A DNA stretch of 64,000 bases from contig WIDE01000048.1 in NCBI GenBank assembly GCA_015039315.1, positions 177,604 through 241,603 of the forward strand. Direction: 5' to 3'. Under the pieces are notes generated by a model, which did no database searches, was not told the origin of the DNA, and worked only from the letters and a program-made list of their open reading frames with translations. Both the position numbers and the translations under genes were made by a program. The DNA is from Clavulina sp. PMI_390. Lineage: Eukaryota; Basidiomycota; Agaricomycetes; Cantharellales; Hydnaceae. How positions within the stretch are numbered: the stretch's first letter is position 1; every line of letters starts with the position of its first letter. This document shows positions 1-10,934 of the stretch, piece after piece.

Positions 1-31
1 AGCCTTCGTGCTTGATGTTAGATTCGTCCAT
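1..31 (-). CDS. possible first codons of a divergent gene (partial)
   Basis: On the minus strand an ATG at 31-29 opens ten codons (MDESNIKHEG) that run off the window edge. It lies head to head with the RAD14 gene, and this arrangement is common elsewhere in the window. Only this edge fragment is visible, so the product cannot be named and the call may be wrong. The bases between 32 and 238 would then be a shared promoter; I see no other gene there. Confidence 0.2.
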   Translation of the reverse strand, partial: MDESNIKHEG

Positions 32-238
32 GGAGATGCTGCTGTGGAAATGGAAGAGGTAGGGTGGCTTTCTCTGACAGGTACGCGTCGCCGGCGGTAT
101 GGAAGTACTTGGGTGGAATGAGGACCGGGAAGTTGGGAGTGTGTAGCCGGTAATATCAAGTTGGTTGTTTGTACCTGTTGGGGTGTGGCGCATTGCTTGG
201 CTGTATGACTCTTTGGCTCTTACGATATCCTTGACCCC

Positions 239-1390
239 ATGGATCGACCCAAGACACCACCTCCACGACCCGTTCCTAACGCGGCTGAAACACAATTAAC
301 ACCTGAGCAACTGAAACGTATTGAAATCAATCGTCTGAAAGCAAAAGCGAAGCTACGAGAACGCGAGGCTACCCGCGCCGAGTCATCTGCCGCTTCCTCA
401 TCTCGCAACACCAACAACAAGCGACCTCTAGAAGTTACTGCTGCGTCCTCCACATCCCCTACTGCTCCGGGGAAGGCAGGGTCGTCTAAGCCTGCCCCCT
501 TGAAGCGAGACAGTCGTCTTGGAACGTACTTTGAGTATGACTTCTCCAAGATGGTCGATTCCAAGGGAGGTTTCCTTGTTGATGAGGGAGGGGCTACAGA
601 CGAGCGAATCAAAATGTTAGAGAAGCAGCGAGCTGATCAACGTGCAGCACAGAAGCTTGACCCTCGTAAGTGGTGACGCACCCATTGACCTAATCGGCCT
701 TCATGACACTTCTTTTCATCCATAGCTGTGTTTTTGGACGCATCTAAGAACCCCAAATGCGCGGAATGTGGCTCCATCGACATCGACCATCTTTTCAAAC
801 GAGTGTTTGGACTGTTGGTCTGCGAGAAGTGCAAGACCGAACACCCAGAAAAGTACAGTCTTCTCACCAAAACGGAGTGCAAAGAGGCAAGAGGCCACTT
901 CCTCTCTGACAGAATTCGTCGCTAATATCAATGTCTCTTCAGGATTACCTACTGACTGATCGTAAGTGTCATGAATAGGTCTCTCTTCACGCAATTTCCT
1001 CTTTGACGCTGAAATATTCTCCCAGCTGAGCTACGTGACCACGAAATCCTCCCACATCTTCTCAAGGCAAACCCCCATAAGGCCACCTGGAACAACATGA
1101 TGCTGTTCGTGCGGCTTCAGGTTGAGACTTTCGCATTCCAAAAATGGGGAGGACCTGATGGCCTCGATAAAGAATGGGAGCGAAGAACAGTCGAAGCCAA
1201 GAAAAAGAAGAACAAGAAATTCGTCCAGGCCTTGGGTGATTTACGGAGAAAGACGCGTGAGGGCGAATGGCAACGAAGACAGGACAATACTCACAAACAC
1301 GAGTTTGGGGTCGTCGAGAAAGACGAATCTGGTTCGGGTGTACAAAGATGCATAGAATGCGGCTTTGAGATTGAGGTTGAGGAATTTTAG
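239..1390 (+). CDS. RAD14: DNA repair protein RAD14 / XPA homologue
   Basis: Damage-verification factor of nucleotide excision repair, acting in the nucleus. The model is four exons (239-665, 726-886, 943-961, 1026-1390) giving 323 residues. After a lysine- and arginine-rich N-terminus comes YFEYDFSKMVDSKGGF, then the XPA zinc finger with paired cysteines CAEC and CEKC about 17 residues apart, the conserved DYLLTDPELRDHEILPHL segment and WNNMMLFVRLQVE. These are diagnostic of the XPA/Rad14 family. The C-terminus carries a second pair of cysteines (CIECG), which may be a metal knuckle. Intron 2 (887-942) starts with GC instead of GT and is required to keep the frame. Exon 3 is only 19 nt. Confidence 0.95.
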
Positions 1391-1593
1391 ACCCTTCGTC
1401 ATGGGGTATGCAGATATATCATGGCTATCACATATCAGGACAGGGCTACGCTATTTTTACCAGTATAATAAATAACAATTTATGGACATTCCTTCTGTAA
1501 ATTGAACTTGGTCTTTCTCGTAACCTATGCCCAGAAACTTTTGTGCCACTGGAGGTCTCGGAGCCGAAAGGGGTCCAAACACCCACTAACGCG

Positions 1594-2367
1594 ATGCTGC
1601 TCCGCACCCGACTCGCAAGACTAGGCTATTCTTCACCATTAGCTCGTCCAGTACTATCATCTAAACCCATTTTTCGCGCCCTTTCCACCCCACCGCAATC
1701 ACAATCTCAACCAGCTCCATGGTTTGTCGACGAAGACGAGCCTTCCACTCTCCCTACCCGCTTCACCCAGCACAATGAAAACACCACTCTTCCAGCATCT
1801 GCCCCTCCCCCTACCGAAGCACCCGCCCCACTCCACACCCTCCACTCCCACCTCACATCACTTCCCCTCCTGCAGTCCGTCACTGTCCTGACTGCAGCAC
1901 AGTTCCAGGAGCTGCGAGCATCTGGGGAGTCTACGCAACCTTCGCGCCGCCCACACGGCAAACGACGGCGTGGGGGATCAAGTTTTGGCGGGACAGGTGT
2001 AGGAGATCCTCCTGCTTTGTGGGAATGGGTCCTTCAGGCCGAAGTCAAGCCAGGTGCTGAAAAGCGGGGAGCAGTAACATCTGTTATGCGTAGTGCCCTC
2101 AAAGCGGTTCGTCCTTATTTCATTCAAGCCGTGTAATTATTCTCCAATGATCTCATTGCCTCATTTACACCATACATATAACAGCTTTCTGCCGAGTACC
2201 CAGAGATCCATGTCCCCTCGAAAAGTGCCTTGCGAGCTGCAGAGGATGGCTGGGGTTTCCTTGATGTGGGCACATTCGCTGTGCATATCCTGAGCAAGGA
2301 TGCAAAGAATAAGTGGTTCTCACAGGAATCTCAAGCCGAGACTCGAACCTTTGAGAGATGGTTTTAG
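1594..2367 (+). CDS. mitochondrial RsfS-domain protein (Atp25 N-terminal type)
   Basis: Two exons (1594-2106, 2185-2367) encode 231 residues. The N-terminus is rich in arginine and serine with no acidic residues (MLLRTRLARLGYSS), as expected for mitochondrial import. The C-terminus WGFLDVGTFAVHILSKDAKN matches the RsfS/DUF143 fold, whose bacterial members bind the large ribosomal subunit. In Saccharomyces this domain is the N-terminal half of Atp25; here it ends about 20 residues after the motif, so the second Atp25 module is absent. The start is the first ATG before the targeting-like segment. Family assignment is good; the role in mitoribosome assembly is inferred. Confidence 0.75.
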
Positions 2368-2452
2368 AGGACTGGATGTATGATCATGATAGCATATTAT
2401 TACCAAACTATAATACTACGCGAAGAGATAATACCGAAGCAAAGAAACGGCA

Positions 2453-2457
<5 letters not shown>

Positions 2458-2492
<35 letters not shown>
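2458..2492. repeat. (GA)n microsatellite
   Basis: About 17 uninterrupted GA units lie in the 153-bp gap between the convergent RsfS-domain and SPF45-like genes. They probably fall in the 3' UTR of one or both. Confidence 0.95.
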
Positions 2493-2494
<2 letters not shown>

Positions 2495-2520
2495 GAAGGG
2501 GGGGCGAGCATCAAAATCAT

Positions 2521-4704
2521 TCATGGCAAGGGACCATCAAGTGCTTGTTGTGCGAAGAGAGCCTCCGGAAAGTATCGCGCATGAACGGTCTTCCCACCAA
2601 AGAATCGACCGTCCAGTTCGCGAACGGTCTTCCATGCACCTGCAGGGCCCGAGAACTGAACAAAAATGCGAACTGCTTGGTCGTGATCGACTGGGATTGG
2701 GTTGACAACATGAACAACCACTCGCACGACGACTCCGTATTTGCCGCATTCATCGCCTACCAAACAAAAAAGCGTAAGTCCCATCGCGCTATTTTCAAGT
2801 CGTACTAGGAGGGACGAACCAATCTCATCCCGCAGTTCTTCATCATATGCGTCGTCCAGCCCAACCATGTTTGTGAGGACCACAATTGTGCTCGGATCGC
2901 CATACTTGAGGCGTTCCGAGTCGTTCTCGTTCTTGTTGATGATTTTTGCCGTCTTAGCGCCCTCCTTGACCCCAATACCACCTGCTGCGGCAGCTTTGCC
3001 TTGTGCAGCTTTGGCAGCCTTGGCTCGCTGAACGGTAAGTGGCTCCACGATGCCGGATGAATCATTCCCTAGGCCTTGACCTTCGATGTGACCCCATTTG
3101 GCCATCATTCGAGCCGCGAAATCGTGGGTAGGTCCTCTACAAGAATAGATAGGTGGTATGAGATTGTGATTTATAGTAATGAAGAGCAGGGAAAGCTTAC
3201 GACGGGGCCGCAGGTGGATTTGAGCTGGGGCCCGGCACGCTGGGAGCAGCGCTAGGCACTGGGGTCGGCTGCTGTTGAGCCATCATGCCTAGTCGGGCAG
3301 CGATTGCAGCTGCTGCATTTCGTTTGGCCGCGATGTCGGCGGCGTTCGGAATTGGCGCAGTGGTTGGAGGGGGTGGTGGCGCGATCGTTTGAGTTTGAGG
3401 TGGGGGTGATACAGGAATGTAGGGTTCATCGTCGTCTGGGGCTGGAATGAAGGGTGGAGGTGAGGGAGGACGAGCGACGGCTGCGGCCCCAGAGCTCATG
3501 GCGAGTCGGCGAAGATATGCTTCCTCACCAGTCATTGCCTGAGGAGGAGGAGCAGACGACGCGGCCGGGGGAGGGGGAGGAGGGGCTTCGTTGGCTGGAG
3601 GGACGAAAGCCGAAGCGCCAGGACGAGTGGACATAGCTAGACGGCGGAGGTACGCTGCCTCTCCGTCGTCCGAGAAGGGTGCAGCCGAGGGAGGCCCTGG
3701 AGCGAAGCTGGGAGCTGCCTCTTTGTTACGCCAGGAGGGTTCATCAAAGCGCCCTGGAGCAGTAATCAGAGCGCTCATTCCACAATCGACTCGGAATGAC
3801 AAGAGCAACTCACCTTCTTTGTATGGGTGGTCTTCTTCATCACCATAGTCAGAACCACTGCCTGATTGACTCCAGCTTCGCGACCTCTTTTTCTCTTCGT
3901 TTCTCCATCGCTCCTGTTGGCGAGATCGGCGTTCCTCTTCTTTCTGTCGTTCCCGCCATGCCTTGAATTCAGCATAGTCATTGGGACGCAACGGGTCGTA
4001 CGCCTCGTCTGGGTCCCAGTTCGGGCCGGCTGGCTGGTGTTTGGACTGGCGCCATAGGTCAGCATAACCAAGAGGTCAATCGGAGATGAAATACAATAAA
4101 CAAACCTTTTTCTTATTTCCACCACCACTTTGTTGCTTCTTCTTGTTTTTAGGACCTCCGTATCCATTAACATTTTCATCCAAAACCATCGAAGGAGGCT
4201 TCATTTTTCGGGCAGCACCCCAGCCAATGGCGGCGCCATCGGCATCACTTGCTGTGGTCGATTTTTCCCCTAAATTTATTGTCGGCTCTGCAAAGATAAC
4301 TGCTGATGCAGATATTGATGCTGCTGAATTGTCGAGAGTTGTAGAGGTCGCAAAGGCTGCTGGAAGTCGAGTAGTTGGGGCCTTCACCTTGGCTGCAGGA
4401 GCTCGTCGAATGGGTGCAAAAGCTAGGGCTGCCGAGCGGACTGATGCTGGCGCATGAGGGTTGATGTAACATGGAGGGGACTTTTGAGGACGTTACCAGC
4501 CACAGGCTTTGCGCTTTCCTCAGGTGGAGGCTCAGAATTTGCTGGAATGGATGCAGCAGTTGCAGATGCATCTGCATTTGCATTAGGGGCAGGAGAAGGA
4601 GTAGCAGCAGATGTTGAAGCAGTAGAAGTAGTGCTAGCTGGTGCAGCTGATCCACCTAATATTCCCCCATATAAACCACCAGGTTTGCGAACAGGTGTGG
4701 CCAT
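2521..4704 (-). CDS. SPF45/RBM17-type splicing factor (G-patch + UHM)
   Basis: Predicted spliceosomal protein of the SPF45 family. Six exons (4704-4497, 4446-4106, 4045-3814, 3753-3201, 3136-2820, 2756-2521) give 628 residues. The N-terminal two thirds are low complexity: alanine-, serine- and proline-rich, with an Arg/Glu stretch near residues 200-240. A G-patch follows (MMAKWGHIEGQGLG, about residues 455-500), then a C-terminal RRM of UHM type (about 527-620) with STIVVLTNMVG as RNP2 and ARYFPE carrying the R-x-F motif that UHM domains use to bind tryptophan ligand motifs. This domain order is the SPF45 signature. It is longer than human SPF45 because of the disordered N-terminus. One intron (3754-3813) is exactly 60 nt, in frame and stop-free. 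Confidence 0.9.
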
Positions 4705-5300
4705 GGCGCGCGCTGTCTAAATGCAAGTTGGTGCCAACAAAGCCAAACAAAGGACCCAGACATCGCGTCTGGCCTAGTTCAATGTCCTGGGTAAGACTAC
4801 ATGTCAAGGCACCCTACGGCGAATGGAGTGCTTGTATAGAATCAAAATGTATTAAATTACCTCAAAGCTATGGCGTTTAGACGTAAGGAACCTTGCCCTC
4901 AAGTCGCCCGAACTACGTTAGACCCAATATATAAGCAGTTCAAACACGTAGTTTACTAGACGATGGTGGATTTCAGTCTCAGGGCATGAATTAGTAATAA
5001 CGCGCTTAACGGATACTGGCCTAAACGGGATGCTACTCCTTACATGAACTATCTAGGCTACTGCGACTACTATTGTGAATCGTGTATGATGTATAATCCG
5101 TCGATGGTTTCCTCCCGAAACGTGGCGTCGTTGAATGACAGATTGAGAGCGAACAATAGGATGGATCCATTTTCCTAGCGCAGCATCAATCGAGTCAACC
5201 CCGCACTGTCGCTCCCATTGAGATATCGTGTGAACTAGCAACATAAGCAGAACGCGTACGCCCTAGTGCATCCCCAAACCACCTTCACCGGATCTCTACC
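4705..5300. other. divergent intergenic region SPF45-like / UFD1
   Basis: Nearly 600 bp between two start codons on opposite strands. I see no coding region, RNA gene or clear TATA box. It presumably contains both promoters. Confidence 0.6.
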
Positions 5301-7158
5301 ATGGTATTTGACAAGAGCAGCTCTCATTCATTGCACGTAACGCGATAATTGATAATAGTCGTGTTCTGTCTAGTTTGGCGGTTTCGATCACGACGAAGAC
5401 GATGACGCTCCTCAGGGACACGGTGGCCCCGGTGGACTCTTAGCCAACCTTGCTGCCATGGCCGGTGGTGGCGGTAATTGGCCTACCCAACCTGCAGGTC
5501 ATCCACGCTCCTATGATGAATATATGAAGGCGTATAGTGTAGCGATGCTTCCCGGCAAGGAGCGTGAATATCTCAGCTATGGTGGCAAGAGTGAGTTCGA
5601 TCTTCGATCATTTAAGATGCTAACATGCTAACCAATCACTATGAAAGTCATCATGCCACCCTCCGCTCTCGCCAATCTCAGTGAGTCGTCTTGCAGCCAA
5701 CGTGGCCTATACAGCCGCAGAGCCTTACTAGCTCCTGTTACACAGCCAACCTGAACCTCGATGGACCTTGGACCTTCCAGCTTCGTAATCCGTCTAACCC
5801 AGCTGCTTCTACACATGCTGGTGTCCTGGAATTCATCGCTCGGGAAGGCGTGTGCCACTTGCCACAATGGGTATGTTATATGACATCTATTCTCCTCTAT
5901 GGGATAAACTCAAGGTATCAACCATTCCTAGATGATGAGGACATTGAGGCTGAACGAAGGCGACCCTATACGACTGACCGGAGCGCGTTTGCCGAAGGGG
6001 AAGCTTGTCAAGCTTCAAGCTCAATCGACCACATTCCTGGAGATATCTGACCCTAAAGCTGTGTATGTCCTTCTATATGTTTTTAACAATTCTAGGACTG
6101 ACACATGGCTACAGTCTTGAGCAAGCACTTCGTAACTTCTCTACTCTTACCCAAGGCGATATGATCGAAATCGTCTACAACAGCATAGTGTTTGAGCTGC
6201 TTATCATGGAAATCAAGCCAGAAGGGTCTGGTATCAGTCTTCTTGATACTGATCTAGAGGTACTTCTCACATTCACAGCCTGGACTTTCCCCGATCTTAT
6301 TCAATTCTACAGGTTGACTTCGCCACACCCAAAGGTTACGTGGAACCTAAGCGAAAGCCTCCGCCTCCGCCAGAGACGATGGCCAGCAAGTTGAAGATTG
6401 ACGTCAATTCTTCAACGCCTGGTTCTTCACGCCCCGGGTCATCTCTCGGCCAGAATGCCCCTGCTGCCGGTGAATGGGAGTCGTTCAAAGGTGCAGGCCA
6501 GTCCCTCAATGGTCGCAAGACCAAGGGAAAGGGAAAGAGCGTGCGCAAGATCGAGGACGCCGACCCTGACTCGAAGATTTACCGCACCGAGTACGTTTGG
6601 TCAGAGAAATATCCCCCCGCACTAGCAGTCGTTGACAATATCCGCTCCCGCCCGCAGCAAAGCTCGCATGGTGACCAATGACTCCTTGAATGCTGAGAAG
6701 AAGGTTCCTGCTCCACTTCGTCTCCCCCTAGGAAAGCTCTTCTTCGGATACCCTCCGGTCCCATACAAAGGGAAGGAAGCTGCCACAGATGGAGAAACTC
6801 CAGCGTCCGCAGCAGGACCTTCTCAAGTAAGCTTGCCCCGTCCCTGAATCACCGTCCTCTTCGGCTCATTGTGTCATCTAATTTTATTCGCATTCCTGTC
6901 TTCGCGCAGCAGCCCCAGCCCCCATCCTTCTCTGGAACTGGAAACACACTGTCTGGTAGAGCTCCACGATCATTCGCGCCTACTCCCTCAACAGTCAGCT
7001 CGCGACCCGAGTCAGCTGCGTCGTCGGTACCTGGGGCTTCGTGGGGCGGTGGTGGGCAAACTCTTGGTGGCGGTGGTGGCGGTGGGGCAAGTGGAAGTGG
7101 ACAAGGAGGTGGGAGAAAGCCTCCCTCTCCCGAAGTGATTGAAATAGACAGCGATTAG
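5301..7158 (+). CDS. UFD1: ubiquitin fusion degradation protein 1 (Ufd1)
   Basis: Cofactor of the Cdc48/p97 segregase, pairing with Npl4 to extract ubiquitylated proteins. Nine exons (5301-5303, 5374-5590, 5648-5680, 5746-5870, 5932-6062, 6115-6259, 6313-6590, 6658-6826, 6910-7158) give 449 residues. The double-psi barrel and flanking fold are clear: KIIMPPSALANL, THAGVLEFIAREGVCHLPQW, MMRTLRLNEGDPIRL, FSTLTQGDMIEI, and later LRLPLGKLFFGYP. The first exon is only the ATG, with the intron beginning at the next base; no other in-frame ATG precedes the conserved GGLLANLAAM segment. The tail is glycine-rich and ends PEVIEIDSD, resembling a SUMO-interacting motif. The protein is longer than human UFD1 because of the C-terminal extension. 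Confidence 0.95.
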
Positions 7159-7399
7159 TTGGGACGAATATCGAGTCATTAGTGTAGGTTTCTAGGCCCA
7201 ATACATTGCATTTCTCCGTGCAGCGTGATTTAAACCATGTCTATGGATCTGTGACGGGGAACGTCTCTGCTGGCATTTCAACGGCAAGACTGATCAAGGG
7301 CTTTTTATTCAAGATTCGTAAGGTTCATAACGCTGGGTATCAAATAAGAAGTCGAGCAGGATATCTAGTGGCAATCAATAGACGGAGAATGATGGCTCG

Positions 7400-9552
7400 T
7401 TACGCGAGCAAAAATTCATCGGCACCCTCTACAACGAGTCGCCAGAATTCATCCACAACACCCTCTTGGAACCCCAAGGTATCCCAGCCCAAGCTGAGCC
7501 AGAGTTTGCCTGCAAAGGTGTACCCAAACATGAGCATCCCTCCGCGACGTTGGCGGCTCCCAGTGTTCAGGCGTTCCAGAACAAGATCAGGGTACGACGC
7601 GTGCTGATACACGCCATCGAGGTTCCCTAAGAGGGACACACCCATGAGAGCCGCGCGATCGTTCGAAATGCGCTTCGGTAAAAGGTCTTCAGCGTTCCCT
7701 AACGTTTTATCCGCTGGAGCCATCGGCGAGGGAGGGAGAATACCGGCAGCCTCGTCGTCCATGCGAGCAAACTTCTTTGCTCGGACGCCCCGCTCCTGAG
7801 CCACCTCGCGCACCCTGCTCATCAGCATTGGGCTTCTTACGTTCCGTGCAGTTTGTGCTTTAGCGCTACGTGCGCGAGTCCAGAATGTTGCGGCAGGCGA
7901 CAAACCAACGAATGAGGGGAAGATCACGTTGAAATACCCCAGAGAGAGAAACCAGACGGAAAGTGATGCAGTAGTGGGGACAAGGGATGACCGGACATTG
8001 AGGGCGGTGTAAATCATCATTGGCAGCGTGCGCCGATCGGAAGATTCGGAAGGAGAAGTGGGCGGGGACGTCTTCTCGGTTTCGGGACTGACCGACTGCT
8101 TAGGAGGACGCGCGCTTCTCGGTGAAGTTCGAAGATGTCGACGAAAAGTCGAGAAGAGATTGTGAAGCAGGGAGGTAAGTGATTGAGACACGCGCCCCCA
8201 TAGTGTCGCAGGGCGAGAGACAGAATAATCGGGCACGATGCTGGACAAAGAGGACGAGGCGGTAGATGTGAGTGGTGCAGGGGCAGAGAGACTTGCCCTC
8301 GCCTCCGACTCGAGCATCCTGCACCACGCAATGTTGCACAGCGCGAACATGGCATTCGATATAGTGACCCCTTCCGATTTGCACTTCTTGAGCATGAGCT
8401 TGGTGCGGCCAGCATCAAACGAAACAGTGGCCACTCTTGTCTTTCTTGATGATGCCTTGCTTCTTGGAAAGATTTGCGAGCCCTTTGTCAAAAATAGAAT
8501 GAGCCAAGCCGTGCCTGAGTATATCAAACAGGGTCACCGTGGACATACCACCATTCGAGTCTCGTTGCACTGAAACTCTATTTTGCTGGCTGCGTTTCGC
8601 AGCAGCCCTGGCGATTCTGGGAGCCGGTCCTCTGTTGCGACGGGCAACCAAGCGGAAGATGGATTTTCTGTCCATCCACGATTCGCAAAGGCCCATTCTT
8701 TTTCCAGAACCGATCTCAGATCGAGAAGTTGGGCGTCGGCATCGTCAGAGTTCCCTCGGGAGCCGAGGAGTGAGAAAAGCTCATTTGCCGTGGCGTGGAG
8801 AGCATGACCATCGCCGATAAAGTGGGTTGCACAGAGCATAACATGAAACGTCTGAACTGCGGCGTCGGTGGAGTTATCATTTGATTCAATGGCGACTGGA
8901 GCGACGATCAGCATTGAGAGGCGATCCACCGACAGGTTGCGGGGTCCATTCAAATAAAAATTCAAAAGATCCTCCTCGCTGGTAGGGTCCTTGAGAATGA
9001 CATCCTGAGATGCGCCCTGGAGGGCGTCATTGATGGAGGAAGGAGGCGAGAATCTGTGAAAGGAAGCGGGAGGGAGTCTAAGTGGAGTGGCGACCGCCGG
9101 TAAGCGATCAACACATACGAGAATGCGGTTTCATCATAACGACCCTCCGGTGCCTTGATGGTGGACGCAAGGAGGGGATGTCTTAGTCGGAGAATAGCCC
9201 AAGCCTGGGTGAGGCGTTCATGATGGAGGAGATGGCGGGGAGCGGTGAGGGAAATGTGTACTATAATCGAGAATAAATGCAGGTGAGCCCTCGAACGACG
9301 CGACTCCGAAATAAACAACGCGCCAAGGCCGTGTCTCAGAGGAATCCAAGAGCGAGAAGACAAGGTAACTCGGTAGAAAAACAACGAATGAGACTCACAG
9401 TACATATCGTTTACTCCATCTTCCATTCCTACTCCGCGACTGGGCAGAAAATATGAACTGCGAGCGAGACAAGGATTGAATCGGACGGAAGGAGTTTCAC
9501 AATAGCGATCGCCGGCTTACAGTTCTGCATTGCTGAGAGGACGTTCGGCCAT
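7400..9552 (-). CDS. CoA-dependent acyltransferase-like protein (HxxxDG)
   Basis: Five exons (9552-9521, 9457-9399, 9260-9119, 9053-8549, 8482-7400) give 606 residues. The N-terminus SYFLPSRGVGMEDGVNDMY followed by LTQAWAILRLRHPLLAST is typical of fungal alcohol acetyltransferase/condensation-fold proteins. HFIGDGHAL supplies the HxxxDG catalytic motif near residue 200. A later block (SNAMFALCNIAW) matches the second half of this fold. No signal peptide is seen; one hydrophobic stretch (SVWFLSLGYFNVIFPSFV) may contact membrane. Substrate is unknown and no biosynthetic partners flank it. Trichothecene 15-O-acetyltransferase-like proteins are the nearest named group I can suggest. The tail-to-tail neighbour is UFD1. 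Confidence 0.75.
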
Positions 9553-10934
9553 ATGATGGATGCTCAAGGTATAATACGCCACAAGACTGCGAGAGAAGGG
9601 GGAGGAGGGGGGAGTGGAGGACGAGGAGGGGGGCGTGTAAGAATGATATCGAGTTCCTTTTCTTCCCTATGATATATCAACGGTTCGCAGAATATGTAAT
9701 TGGGACCTCGGAGTATGTGAGCCTAATAGAGCACTCCTCGTGATGACAGGCACACTCCAGAAAAAGCCTGCCTTTCACAGGACCCTGAATAGAGTCTATC
9801 AACCACTAGTTCGACGGCGGACCCGATTTTGCGAAGCATAGTTGATTTGAAAATGCTGGAAATTTGAAACCGAGACAGAAGGCTTGTGGAGTACCTCCAA
9901 ACTTGCCCGGTGATGGTCGAGAGGGAAGTGAATGCTGGTGGCTGCGAACAAAATGTACCGCAGCGTTCATAAACCCTCTACGTCAAGAAAGCTCCCTGGG
10001 ACATAAAACGTGTATTGCTGAGTGAATCCTGGCATTACTAACGGGCGGTCCTGCCTGTGGGAGGAACCTCGCTGCGTGTAACCTAAATTTGGACGTAACA
10101 CAACCGAATACGAACTCAGCAGCCATGCCTCGCCTCTGATTTCCCGATTTCACCTGTGCGATGATTTGCACATGTACGTGTACGATCCCCTAGTTGTAGG
10201 ATGGAAAAATCGCCTCTCTTCCCATAGATTCGCGAAGAGTCGCGCCCGTAATTAGTGACCCAATATTACTAGAGTGTATTACTCGCTCGGCAGAGAGTCC
10301 ACAATCACTAATAGATTTACGTCTCTAGATTATCACCGGTAAATGCTATGCCTATCACGATATCGGAAGGTCCAGGCTTGGGAGTCCTTACCTACTGGCA
10401 TAATTCGGGTGACCCCTTTAACTTCCTTATGAGTCTGCGCTCATTGAATTACGGGAAATCTACGGAGTTAAACACTGGGTGGCTTAAACGTGTAATTATG
10501 CTTAATTTCCCTATCAATGCAAAGCGTAGTATGTCTGAAGAGTGGAGATTCAACTCAATGGACATTATTTAAAACTCCCAGCCATCCATCCTGATCAACC
10601 ATGCGACTGCTACGTTATAAACCACGTTTCTGAGAGAGAGGAGCCAACCCGAACTGTCTCCTGTCCGCCACAAAGTCAAAAGTCGGGAGGTGATCCCGAT
10701 TAGGACAATTATTATGCCGTATTTGGCCCGAGCCTCAATTGGATTCACTGGCCAAGCCACTGGGCAGAGCCGCGTGCCACAAGGCGGAGACCTCAGCGTG
10801 ACCGTGGACGGGTACCTTGAGCCTGCTCTCAGACACCACCACCAGCAACCCCTCGGCGTTGTTCCCCTCGATACGCCCTTGCTCGGCCCAAAACACCTTG
10901 ACCAGTGTCTGAGCCTCGTTCTGACTTCCTGACC
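9553..10934. other. gene-free interval upstream of the O-fucosyltransferase-like gene
   Basis: About 1.4 kb between two divergent start codons. Short open frames here show no family motifs, splice pattern or codon bias that would support a gene. I see no repeat or RNA gene. Confidence 0.5.

Noticed and set aside
2458..2492. GA repeat as a coding Arg/Glu tract
   Set aside because: It lies between convergent gene ends and only appears coding by chance.
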